NCBI GenBank assembly: GCA_012845835.1
Contig: JABAKD010000036.1
Span: 2,845,702-2,909,701 of the forward strand
DNA: 64,000 nt
Direction: 5' to 3'
From: Undaria pinnatifida
Taxonomy: Eukaryota; Sar; Phaeophyceae; Laminariales; Alariaceae
The position numbers and the translations under genes were made by a program. Each line of letters starts with the position of its first letter. Positions within the stretch are counted from its first letter, which is position 1. Under the pieces are notes generated by a model, which had not been told where the DNA came from, ran no database searches, and saw only the letters and a list, made by a program, of their open reading frames with translations. Shown one piece after another: positions 35,401-45,773 of this stretch.

Positions 35401-35715
35401 ATACACACGCACGGACACTCGCCTGAGAGAAGCCACCGCTCGCTACCCAGCCCTACGGGATCTTAATACACAATTTATGACGCGTGGGTCCCACACAAAG
35501 ATAGTCCCGCCGAGATCCATAAATGAGAGTACTTCACAATCCTGTGTTTGGCACAATACTGCACTACCCAGGTCTGGTAGGTACCTGGTACTGGCTGCCT
35601 GGTACGAGGTGCCAGGTCTATAGTACCTAATCAAAAATCGACATTTTGCTCTGCATACTGGTGCAGCAGTATTTATAACATGTCGTAGGCTGCGTCATAC
35701 CGTAATCATTATTTA
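32496..35715. other. Mostly anonymous DNA
   Basis: A ~35-bp word at about 32855-32890 (GATGATAGAGG..CACCAACCA) resembles part of the dispersed repeat at 24795-24835. Degenerate GTCGGTGCTAA..GGGCA words recur at about 34630, 34737, 34797 and 34993. Opposing open frames of 100-130 codons near 34118-34568 and 35066-35386 show no domain I recognise. The stretch at 35570-35635 is rich in GGTACC/CCTGGTAC palindromic words. Confidence 0.35.
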
Positions 35716-36150
35716 AAATGATGAATACACTTCAGCTGCAAGATCAACCAAAAAGACTTTGGTCAAAACTCGCCTTTAACTTTGCAAGCTGCGTGTGATT
35801 CGATCGCGCGTGTTACGGGGTATGCATACCCTCGTGAAGGGTACAGATCGGGGATGCCCCTGCGCATGGCAGGGCCAGCAGGACCAAGGCGTTCAGCCTT
35901 GCTCCGCGCACGGAATCTATATTACCCGCATTGACGGGGAGTAAACCACACATACATCCGTGGAATTCGGTATGCATACACTAGTAATTTAGTGTGTGTT
36001 AACTTTTGGGGTGGACTGCTTGAGCCTACCGGGTTCGTACGCAAGGGTTAACTAGCGACCTACCGTTGTCGTGCGCGAGGTCTACACACCGACTGTAGGC
36101 ACGAGCGCTGTGCTTCCTGTGTACTCCATTTATGCGTGGCAGGCCAGCAT
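35716..36150 (+). repeat. TIR-family variant B, copy 2
   Basis: Begins TACACTTCAGCTGCAAGATC and follows the variant at 30525-30905: TTTGCAAGCTGCGTGTGATT, GATCGCGCGTGTTACGGG, AAGGCGTTCAGCCTTGCTC, TTAGTGTGTGTTAACTTTT and GGCAGGCCAGC. It is longer than copy 1 on its right side, with a GTACGCAAGGGTTAACTAGC-containing segment missing there. Confidence 0.65.
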
Positions 36151-39100
36151 GTATTTTACGTAATTTTGTGCGTTGTCTGCAATCCGCGCGTTCTTCGTGA
36201 AGGATCTCATGGTCTATAGTCTACCCGGTACGATACACTCGGTACCTCGTATACCGGTATAGTTCGCTCTTCACTCCCCTGTTTAACGTGTACAAACTCG
36301 TACGTTACATTCATAGTTACCGCAAATACCAGGTATCAGGGTATGTTGAAATTCACAAAAAAAAATCGTACGTCCCACGGAACACCTTCCTTGAAACGGA
36401 AAACCTCACACTTGTACACTTGAACACTTGAACAAGATTATCGTTTACATCACCAGTCACACCTTTGAGCCCATAAGCAATGAAAATGAGCCACCGGCTC
36501 CAACGAGCGTTCCTTACGGTTATCATGATCCATTGTCCTCTCTGAGTATGCCGGCCGTTCCGCCGCGATGATGCTACCTCCCCCCCAGCAGCAGCGTCAT
36601 ACGACCACCAGGCGTTCTTCTGTGACAGACATCGGAGCGTAGCGGCATCATCGTTTTACCCCTTGGTGAGGCATCGCTAATTCGCAGCGATCGTTGGACA
36701 TCGCAAATATCGTGTGTCGAATGGCGCCATACACGCTCAAACCCCAAGGAAAAGGCACTAAACCAATCGCCAAGAAAACACTTCACGCAACGAAATATAC
36801 CCCAAAAAGCCCTGGTCTCGAATGGTGTCACACACACAGTATCACTCACACAGACACATACAAATACCCACATCGATACCTTAATACACACAGCCCGGCT
36901 CGCCCTTACGGAACGGCACCGACTGTAGTCATGGTGGCCAGCCCCGATAACAGAACACCCACTTTCCCGCCATGTCGCTCGGTTGCAAGAGTAACGATTC
37001 ACCGGGTTGACTCCATCGGTCGCCCCTAATCAACGGGCGTGGCTCATGCTTGTTCTAGTCTGCTTGTCTACAATCACGAGCGCACACTCCGCAGCGTTCA
37101 GACGGGCACTCGTGCAGCCTGGGATTTTATCACACAAATCCAAAGCCTCGCACATACACACAAAACGCCCCCAATCACACACGACACTCCTCAGCCCGCC
37201 TCGGCTAGGCTCCCACAAGAAGCAGTGACCTGTGCAGCACCCGAACGGGCTTGGGTGACATCGTCTGAACAACACAAACCCGCGTCGCTCCTCATCAATC
37301 ACACGGCACAATCACTCACAAACATCCCACTTGTCTTATTTTTGCTCCGACAACCCGCATTGATAAAGGCGTCACACGGGCGACATTGCGTGGGGTCGCA
37401 CACGCCTGTCCCCCTCCTACACTCACTCAAACACAATCAATGGCAGCCACCCCTCTCCGGTCGGCGCAGCACCCAGCACACAAGTCAAAAACACCCACAC
37501 CAATCAATGGCACCCATCCCGCGCAGATACGCACCACACAACACAAATACAAAAGAGACCGACATAAATACGCCCGTCTCTCCTCTCTGCCGATTTCATG
37601 ACGCCGTCACTTGCTCTGGCCTTTTTAGAGACCGCACCAACCCGCAGTCTGTGCTACCGGGTTTGATACGGTGTTGCATCAGGGGAGATGGCGTCGCTTC
37701 CTTAGCTGCTGCTGCGGTGATGGGCGCTCTGCTGCGCTTTTCATGTCTACTGCAGTGCTCGGATGTCGCCTAGGTCTCACAACCGCGGGTGATGGGTTGG
37801 TTGAGCGCGTTGCTGCAGCGAAATACTTGATTACCCAGAACCCCCCCCCCCCCCCCCCCCTTGCAGTGGCGACGCCGCTCGCATGTGCTGCTACGGCGGC
37901 AACGGTGTTTGACTGCTCTGTCATCTTCTAACACAAGATTCATGTATCTTTTTTGTTGTTCCTCTTTGTTCTTCCTATAATTTGTTTTCGGCTATTTCTT
38001 TGCTTCTAGTTTCGCTCGGCTCCCCTCCTGTCGTTATACTGCTTCACGATGGTTGTAGCCATGTTTCCTTGGCGCTCGGCTCACCACTTCAGATGCAGCA
38101 CATGTGTGGCAACGGAGCGGTGCAGCCAGAAACATGGAGCATAAAACATGCATCACAGTGTTTTTCTGAAGCCTGGATCATCTTCGCTTTTCTGCCTTCT
38201 TTGGGTGGAAGCGAAAAGTCATGCATGCACTCCCATTGGCCTATTACTCGATGCGCAAGGCGTGGATCATTCGTTTTCATGAAGTTAATATTTCCCAGGC
38301 TTTGGATCATAATGCGCTACTGGCATCACATAGTGTGGAAGTCCAGGGCAGGTATACTCGGATGGACTGTTAACGATTAGGGGACTCCAGCACACCGAGC
38401 TCCGGTAAACATATAACGAACGTGTCAAGAAATCATGGTAGCCGTAAAAGTATCACCATCACGCGCAACCTCCACGGAAACCGTAACACTCAAATACTAC
38501 GGTAAGCACCTACCTGTCTCTGCGAGATGTGGTATAATGGTGAGAAATGATCTCTGTGTGTTGTTAACGGACGCAAAACCCTCCAGATGCCTCGTGGATA
38601 CCTCAACGGAAGCTCACGCAGTCCGGTTTCGGAGATAAAAAGCCTCGATATGACATGTTGCAGCTACATATACTGCCGGCTACGTAGGTGTGGACCCTCG
38701 GGGGGAGCCGTGGTTGTACCGCTATAACATGATAAACGTATGACGATAATGATCACACGTATCATACATAGCTGCCATGGACACGCCCGAAACATCCGCG
38801 AGAAGAGCTTTAATATGTGGCCATTCACCTCTACCCTGAGGTCGATCTAGGCTACGGTCTTGCCCCCTCCAGAACACACAGTGCTGTTTTTCTGTTTTTA
38901 CGTTGTCGGTTCTTCATAACGACCGCTATGTCATAGATGACAAACACCGACGCCACCGGCAGAAAAAGCACATGCATCAGCACAATTACAGTGATGCGAA
39001 GGCAACGCCCGACGGCGCCTCCCGGACCCTCATGTGTGCCTATCACCGCCGTTTCAACACCTGGGTGCCCCCTGTAGGTCCATGCGACACGAACAATCGT

Positions 39101-40789
39101 GTCGGTCAGAGTGGCCTAATGCTGACGCGACTTCTGACACACCACTTGCTTGAAAGACGACTACAGGCTGGTGAAGACCGAGCGCACATTTGTCAAGCCT
39201 GCTCAACTTCCTCCCGTCGATTTTGGCTAATTGACGATGGCCTTTTGCACACTTGTTCGTTGAACTTTGTCTGGTTCGTGGTCAGATTTTGTAATCCTGT
39301 TGCTGTTTGGGCCTTGATGGAAAGTTACCTTCTCTCAATAGTAACCTGTGCGCTTCGTTCTTCCGATTCGTTGCAAGGGCGCGAAGAACACGTCTGCGAA
39401 TGTGATGGATATTCTTGACAAAAACGAGCGTGGATATTTTGGCTCCTGCGTAAACAAATGCCCAATGCTTCGAACAATCCTTCAAATGTCTCCCATTTAC
39501 AACTATATCGAATTTAGACGTATGATACATGCCAACCTCTATACACAATTGTGACAGGTCTGTGTGAAATATGTGCCGGACATCGTATAGCCCTGTCTTC
39601 GAGTGACTGACTGCCGATAGATTCGAATTAAAAGACTATTTTGAAGCGGACCGATGTGGTCTGTGACATTTCGTTGAAATCGTTCTAATGCGACTTCTTC
39701 AATAGAACACGGAAACGGAAAAGAAACCCAGATGAACCCTACTATCGTGGGAAACGCTTGGATGATATAGTTTGGGATGCATGCTACCGTTACGAGGTAA
39801 TCACAGGTAGCGAGCCATAAAATTTGAGATTGCGTTTGTGATGGCGGTAATAACTATTGTTTTGAGGTGTACCCTGCGGACGCCTCCGATATGCTGGAAA
39901 CCCTTGGGAACATAACTTGAATTGCAGTGTTTCAAATAGCGGCAATGTCGGCCACAAGTAAACTTTAAGCAGATTCGTAGGTTACCGCTACCTGACAGAT
40001 CTGTCAATGCAATACATAGTTGATCCATGACTTTCTACATCGCGCGAAAGACAGCATGGAAACCGTCCAGGAGCGTTGCTGTACAAAGAGGTGCATCAGG
40101 ATGTTTGTAGTTTACATATGAAGGGCGTTAGTTTTGTGCAATCGTTTGCATGTTTTTAGGCATAACGTTTGCCCGAGGTAGAATGTGTTTTACGTCTGAC
40201 GGTGTACGTTCACCTCGTGAGCATAGCGGTAAGTTTAATGCATGTATTAACATGTTTATATTGCATGAAGGATTCGGCGGGCTCACACGTGTCGAGCGTT
40301 GCCTGACGAACAATTAGCGCCAATAAATCCGCGTGTGTAACCAGTTCGAAATAACTTGTGACGGACAGAGAGTCAATGACACCGCGGTCGCCCCATGACA
40401 ACGAGAACTCTCAGGTCTTTGTATTGGGTTCAATGCTGTGGTTGACGTCTCGGAGTAACGGTGCACGATTTATCGGTGTACTACGATATCGGCCTTGGGC
40501 CCGCTGCCGCCGTGAGAAGCTGTATCGCGATGGCCGAGCGTTGGTGCATTTTTCTGAATATATTATAGAACAAACTATGAGGCTGAGGGGAAAAGGCAAT
40601 GACCCAGTGGTTCTCACGGTGCATGTTCGTGTGCGTATGTCTCTGTGGCGGAGGACGAAGTTGTGCACACAGCCGCGTGTGTCAGATGGCTATATTCACG
40701 TAGTTTACTGGTGAGATGGTTGCCTGCGTCATGGATATCCCTGCCAGCCCCGTCCATTCGGCAAGGAAGGCGTGTTTCAATCAACCGTG
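36151..40789. other. Anonymous DNA, CA-rich in part
   Basis: From about 36800 to 37600 the plus strand is rich in CACA words, giving a 244-codon open frame (37039-37773) of histidine, threonine and proline-rich composition that I do not accept as a gene. A C homopolymer of about 22 is at 37839-37860. A 171-codon plus frame at 38903-39418 has no recognisable domain. No repeat copies were recognised from 37.9 to 40.8 kb. Confidence 0.35.
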
Positions 40790-41490
40790 CCGCCCGATTT
40801 ATAGCACCACTTTCGCAATATCCGGACCCCACTTCAATATATCATCCCCTCTTAATATATACCATCCCCAGAAAATTATGACCGGTCCCTGAAATATACC
40901 ATCACCCCCTCAACTATATCATCCCCCCTCAAATATATCACCCCCCCGCCGTAACATATCCGGACTCTACTTCAATATATCATCCCCCCCTGAGATATAT
41001 CCAGACGCCATTTCAAAATATCATCCACCCCCCCAAAAAGCTTCAATATATCACCCACCCTCCCCAAAATAATATCGGAGGGGGGGGCGGGGGGGGGGCG
41101 GGGGGGGGGCTATATCACCCCTGATACAGTGTATCGGGGGGAGGGGGCTATATCGCCGTTGGTAGTACACAAGGGGCTACAAATTGTTGCAATTTGCTGT
41201 GGCCTCCGATTTGTGGGATCTCTCCCGCAATACCCGGACCCTCCTTCACGATATCCACCGATTTGTGGGCTATCTTCCGCAATATCCGGAGCCCACTGCA
41301 AAATACCATCCGCCCCTTGTTGATAGCATACACGGGGGCCATGCTTCACCCTTGATACAGGTAATTATCCTCCTGTTTGAGTGGGAGGGAGGGGGCTAAA
41401 TGTTTCAGAGGGTGGTGATATTTGTCAGGGGGAGGTGATATACGTCAGGGGGGGATGTTTTTTGCTTAGGCGGGGATGATGTATACAAGG
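40790..41490. repeat. Degenerate tandem array of ATATATCA(C/T)CCCCC words with inverted halves
   Basis: From 40820 to 41080 the words AATATATCATCCCCCC and AATATCCGGACCCCACTTC recur every ~20-60 bp. They recur at 41190-41320 around CGATTTGTGGG and CCGCAATA(C/T)CCGG. From 41080 to 41160 and 41400 to 41490 the same words appear as their complements (GGGGGGTGATAT-like), so the array has opposite-orientation halves. Long G and C runs are included. Confidence 0.7.
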
Positions 41491-41985
41491 GATCCCGAAA
41501 AATCGCGGGGCACGACAAATCGCAGCAGAGGCGCCCGTAGCATAGGGGGCAAAATATAGAGGCCTCCAACCGGTTCAGAAACCAATGGAGAGAAGCTAAA
41601 CGAAACGTAAAAAATCAGGCGTAGATGGGTTGATCCCAGGCGTAAGTATGAAGACATCGAGGCAGATTCAGATGCACTGAAGGCGGTTTCCCGCAGGAAT
41701 GTATATCACTGTGGGGTTGACCAATCGCACGGCTCGCGGTATCTGTGTTACCATGTGACTCCCACGTTGTCTTGAAGCTGTCCTTGACTCGCAAGGGGTG
41801 CGGGAGTTGCTGTGTTTGTTTCGCGCGCGGTGTCTGCTGTGCTTGTCCTGCGTTTGATTAGAACAAACCGTTGTCGTTGACCACGGTTCAACTTGAGACA
41901 AAACAGAATGATAATACGTCTGAGATCTGTGGTGAAATGTTGATATGCCCCAACAGAATAACATGATATATGTATATATACACGC
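41491..41985. other. Anonymous spacer
   Basis: No gene or repeat was recognised. A short GGCGCCCGTAGCATAGGG word near 41529 has a tRNA-like look but no matching B box or stems. Confidence 0.3.
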
Positions 41986-42600
41986 CCTCGATATCACGTC
42001 ATTACCTTTTTAGAGCCGTCCATGCCGCTGCTGCAATTCCCAACCCCCCCTCCGCCCCCAACGCCCCCTCCTCCCCCACCACCCGCACCATCGCCTAGAC
42101 CTACCTTCACGAGTATAGCAAACCCCTACATTTATGCGGCCTAAAGCCCTGCCCCCCGGCCCACACATCCCCTCCCACAGGAAGAACTTATAGTTCCCAC
42201 GCAAAAACGGAGCTACCCTCCACTCGTTCCCTGCCCCCCCTCCTCCCTTTCCGCCCCTCGTTTGATCAAAATCAGGCCCCCCACGTCCTTCAAAACTCCG
42301 CCCGGCCCCTCGCCGGTTATACGACTTACAGGATTCACTTGATAAACGTATACATTTCCTTCCACAGCTGTCAGATTTTGTCCCCCTCAGAAACGGGTAT
42401 TTTAGTTTCCGCGTACAGACAGAATAACATCACCCTGTTGACCCTGATAGCGACACTGTGGTTGCAACGGGAGTCGCCGACCTATATCCTTAGTGAGGAC
42501 ACACAACCTGTAATACGCGCGATCGGAGTATCACACACAGCTTGAAAAGATGAATTTCGACAATATATTCGATCTCACAGCTGGAGTGTATTTTTATTTT
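41986..42600 (-). mobile_element. TIR-family copy immediately upstream of the split gene
   Basis: The minus strand runs from the terminal repeat (CACTCCAGCTGTGAGATCGA, complement at about 42573-42595) through TTACAGG(T)TTGTGTGTCCTC, GGTCGGCGACTCCC, GGGTCAACAGGG and AAACTAAAATACCCGTTTCT, into G-run interior (C-runs on the plus strand), CTAGGCGATGGTGCGGGTGG and GTTGGGAATTGCAGCAGC. It ends 140 bp before the ATG of the gene at 42740. Confidence 0.75.
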
Positions 42601-42739
42601 CATACTATATATATATTTTCCTGTGTGCATTAAACAATCGCTTCTTACAAAGCAGGGTGGCATAACATTTTTCGCATTTTGTTTCGTGGTGCGTTTGGTG
42701 GTGCAGGCCGGTCCCGGTGCAAGACGTTCGGCATACACG

Positions 42740-45700
42740 ATGAGGCTTTCGAATGCCGAGGTATGGATTAAAGCTTTGGGATGGCTGTCCGCGATGTTGT
42801 TCATCATCGTGGTAGACGCCGATTCTCTCGGACCAGATGAGGCTTGCATGGACTTTCGAGCTGACGGCGTTCAACCGTCGGCATGGACGCTGGCTGACTG
42901 CACAGAAGTTTGGACTCAATTCGTCGAGACGATCCCGTTGAACCAACGGAGGCGTGAGAATTACGCCGATGGCTGGAGAGAGATCACGACGGTGCTCAGG
43001 TTGGCGGGGTCACCATGCCTTTGTGGTTCGCACGGAGGTGGTGATGGCGTTGGGAGCATGACCATGCGTATTATTTCCTCGTGGATTTTCTCCGAGGAAA
43101 TGGGCTGTGACTGGGTGACGCCCAAATGGAACCGGCCGCATGTGAACGGCGAAAACGGGACCGTGCTGTACTGCCACAGGACTGCTCCAATCGGGGAGCT
43201 TAACGATCCCACCATCTCAAAGGTTGCGATAGAGGAGAATAATCACTGTTCGGTGGTGGATTGGCTTGCCTACTTCCAATTCAACTTGCCCTCTGTCGAC
43301 CTACCCGAGGGGGAAAATATCAAGTCAATTGAGGTAACTCAGCTGGTTGATACCAGATGCCAGTTAGTCGCATTGCGTTCTATAAAACATCCTGACTATT
43401 TTTCTGTCTTAAACCTTACCCCACAGCGAGGCCAGCATTATATTTAAACGGAGCTTCATACTGTACCACGGAGAAGGATTAGACGTTTAATCTATGTGTG
43501 AAGATTTTTTTTTTTCCTGTTGCCTTTCCTGTTATCAATAGCCTCAAATGAGTAACTACCCGGTGTTATCAATAGCCTCATACTGTTACCATAACATTTG
43601 CCTAGGGGCAGTTAATAGCGCATCGAGGTTTTGGCCGGATTGGGCGAGCGAACGGCTTCCATATCCTGGTTCGGGTTTTTGATTGAGCTCCTCGATGAAG
43701 AAGCTTCGAAATTTCTCAGAATATTCTGGATTCACCCCTACCGCGGGATGACTCGACCTGAGTATCATGGAAGCTTGTGCATATTCCCTGACGCCGGCGG
43801 CACCTCGCATGTCCTTGTCATCGCAAAAGGTTGACGGGGAATCGGTTAAAGAACTCGAAGTGGCGAAGTGGTCGGCTGACAGCAAAAACACCACGGATCA
43901 AGGCTGGGATCGTATTCTGTTCAGCACTAACGTGAATTTTGCGACGCGGTCCCTTACGGCAATCGCCAACTGGGACAACGACAGGCGCGAGATCGTTCGA
44001 AACGTAATGGCACAAGCTCGGCACAACTTTCACGTGCACCCAAGACCATGGTGCGCACAGGGAAATGTTGACGTTGTCTTACCGGGTTTTCTCCATTTAC
44101 ATTTTTATCACCGGGGCGGGGACGGTGTCATGACGGTGTCATGACGGTGTCATGACGGTGGTGGACGTCATTTGCTTGAACGCCGCACAGTTCACTGTTC
44201 GATAGGTTTGGGGTTTACTCCGTTGAGGCATAACTGGCGATTACCCAGTTTGTACGTACTCCGTGCATATATAGACTATGGGTCGGTTGCACTCGTCGTG
44301 AGGGGGGTCTGGTATTTATGTACATCACGTTCGTTTCCGGGGATTAACGGTTGCGGGGCGAACGAAGCCACCGATGAGCTTGACGCCGCCCGTTTAGCTC
44401 TTCCGCAGGCACTTGGACTATGCTCTCGGGAACACATCGCTGTCACCGAATTCACCGATGGCGGCAAACGCATGACATTCACGTTTCCGTCTCGTGCCAT
44501 CCACTGTGTTGCTTTCGCACTCTTAACAGGTACGACGAGAACCTGGAATGTGATTTCCATCCTGACCGGCTCAATTTTGCACTCCACGTTCGCATGGGCG
44601 ATAGACGGCACTATTTTCGGGATGGGGAAAGCGAACAATACTTTCTCCTTTTGGAGCTCTTCATGGATACCGTTTCCCAAGAGGTTGTTAGAAAGGGACT
44701 AGACCCTCCGGTGTTCCATGTTTTCTCGGAGACCTATGCCCCGTGCCCTTCAGAGGATACTGGAATATTCGACGAGTTCCCTTCATGGCCATTACATCAG
44801 GTTTGAAATCAAGAGTACTTTGTAGTGCACTTGACTACAGCACTACCTCCAGCCGCGGTACCAATATGGTGCATTTGCATTGCTTGGGGCAATTCAGCAA
44901 CGCTGACATGATCGAACCCCCCTGCTTTGAGTTATCTGTGTATCCCTCTCGATTCTGTACCCCTGTGGCCCTATCATTGGCCGTTTTGGCGCACATATAA
45001 TGGTTGAACAATTTTGCGAGGGATTAGCATTGCCACTATTGGTGTTTTATGTGAGCTCATAGGATCTTCCGATACAACCGAACGGGAAGGTCCATGTTTG
45101 ATGGCATGGCACTCCCCGTGTGAAACCGATCGGACTGTTGCATTGTGGACAAACGCACTCCGAGCTTACCATGGGTAAGTCCTCGGAGCTGATACTACCA
45201 GGCCCGCGGTCGCGCGAGTCGGTACACCACGTTGTGACGAAGAATCCATCTGTAGACTTAAGCATTTGCATTGCGTCATACAATATTTTTCGAAGGGCTT
45301 CCGCTCGAAACTCGCCAGGTAACTAACAAACCGCAAACGACCCACGTTTGGTTTGCCGTTTCCAGGTTGCAGAATGTCTGACGGCGGAGGCGCCCGACGA
45401 CTGCCCTGAGAAACAGGCAGGAATTCGATGCAGTCCCGACCGACCGGGGGTCTTCAAGGTGATCGACAAGCCCATTGTTCTCCATGTTGGCCCCGACGTC
45501 CCGAAAGCCATATCATGCATGATTCTCGCGGATGGCGTGTTGATGGGATGCAGCACGTTTGGCCAGGTGGCAGGTCTCTTTTCCAAGGGCATATCGTTTT
45601 TCTCTATGCAGTGCAGTGGTGAAGTAACACCTAACCATTACAAGGTCATCCCGCCCATAGCAGTATCTGAACGTGGTTACCTATGGGTCCCTGTGACCGG

Positions 45701-45773
45701 CTCTTGGCACGACCCAGTCATATACTCCACGGAGGCGTTGATATGTGCACTCGACGCACTCCTGGAGAAATAG
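42740..45773 (+). CDS. Split gene: putative type II membrane glycosyltransferase-like protein
   Basis: I see six coding blocks. Block 1 is 42740-43333: the ATG is followed by a hydrophobic signal-anchor (residues ~8-27) and a segment with a CGSHGGGDGVGS stretch; it ends GAG|GTAACT in phase 0. Block 2 starts after TTAATAG at 43619 and reads to 43829, where the frame breaks; coding character continues one frame over to about 44050. A further block lies near 44340-44515. Block 5, 44530-44800, follows a CTCTTAACAG acceptor and contains HVRMGD (about 44584-44601). Block 6, 45366-45773, follows TTTCCAG, joins block 5 in phase and ends at TAG; it contains MGCSTFGQVAG. A signal-anchor plus HxRxGD suggests a Golgi sugar transferase with a fucosyltransferase-like fold. 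That is inference; no family is certain. The joins around blocks 2-4 are unresolved. Confidence 0.55.
43334..43618 (+). other. Intron 1 of the split gene
   Basis: It begins GTAACT and ends TTAATAG, and joins phase-0 coding on both sides. A strong pyrimidine tract followed by TTATCAATAGCCTCA lies at about 43508-43547, and the same TTATCAATAGCCTCA word repeats at about 43566-43580. Those two earlier AGs lead into frames that stop or fit the downstream coding poorly, so I prefer the third AG, though alternative acceptors are possible. Confidence 0.5.
44120..44160 (+). repeat. 11-bp tandem repeat (GACGGTGTCAT), three and a half units
   Basis: Perfect short tandem array inside the split gene, between the third and fourth coding blocks. 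It creates three potential GT donors in a row and is a likely reason the exon border here is unclear. Confidence 0.85.
44801..45365 (+). other. Last intron of the split gene
   Basis: Begins GTTTGA after CATCAG and ends in a pyrimidine tract TTTGCCGTTTCCAG. Both borders are in phase 0, and the protein reads smoothly across the junction. In-frame stops directly after the donor support it. Confidence 0.65.

Noticed and set aside
37039-37773. 244-codon plus-strand open frame
   Set aside because: Composition follows the CACA-rich DNA. No domain, signal or splice context was seen, and overlapping frames on the other strand are equally open in part.
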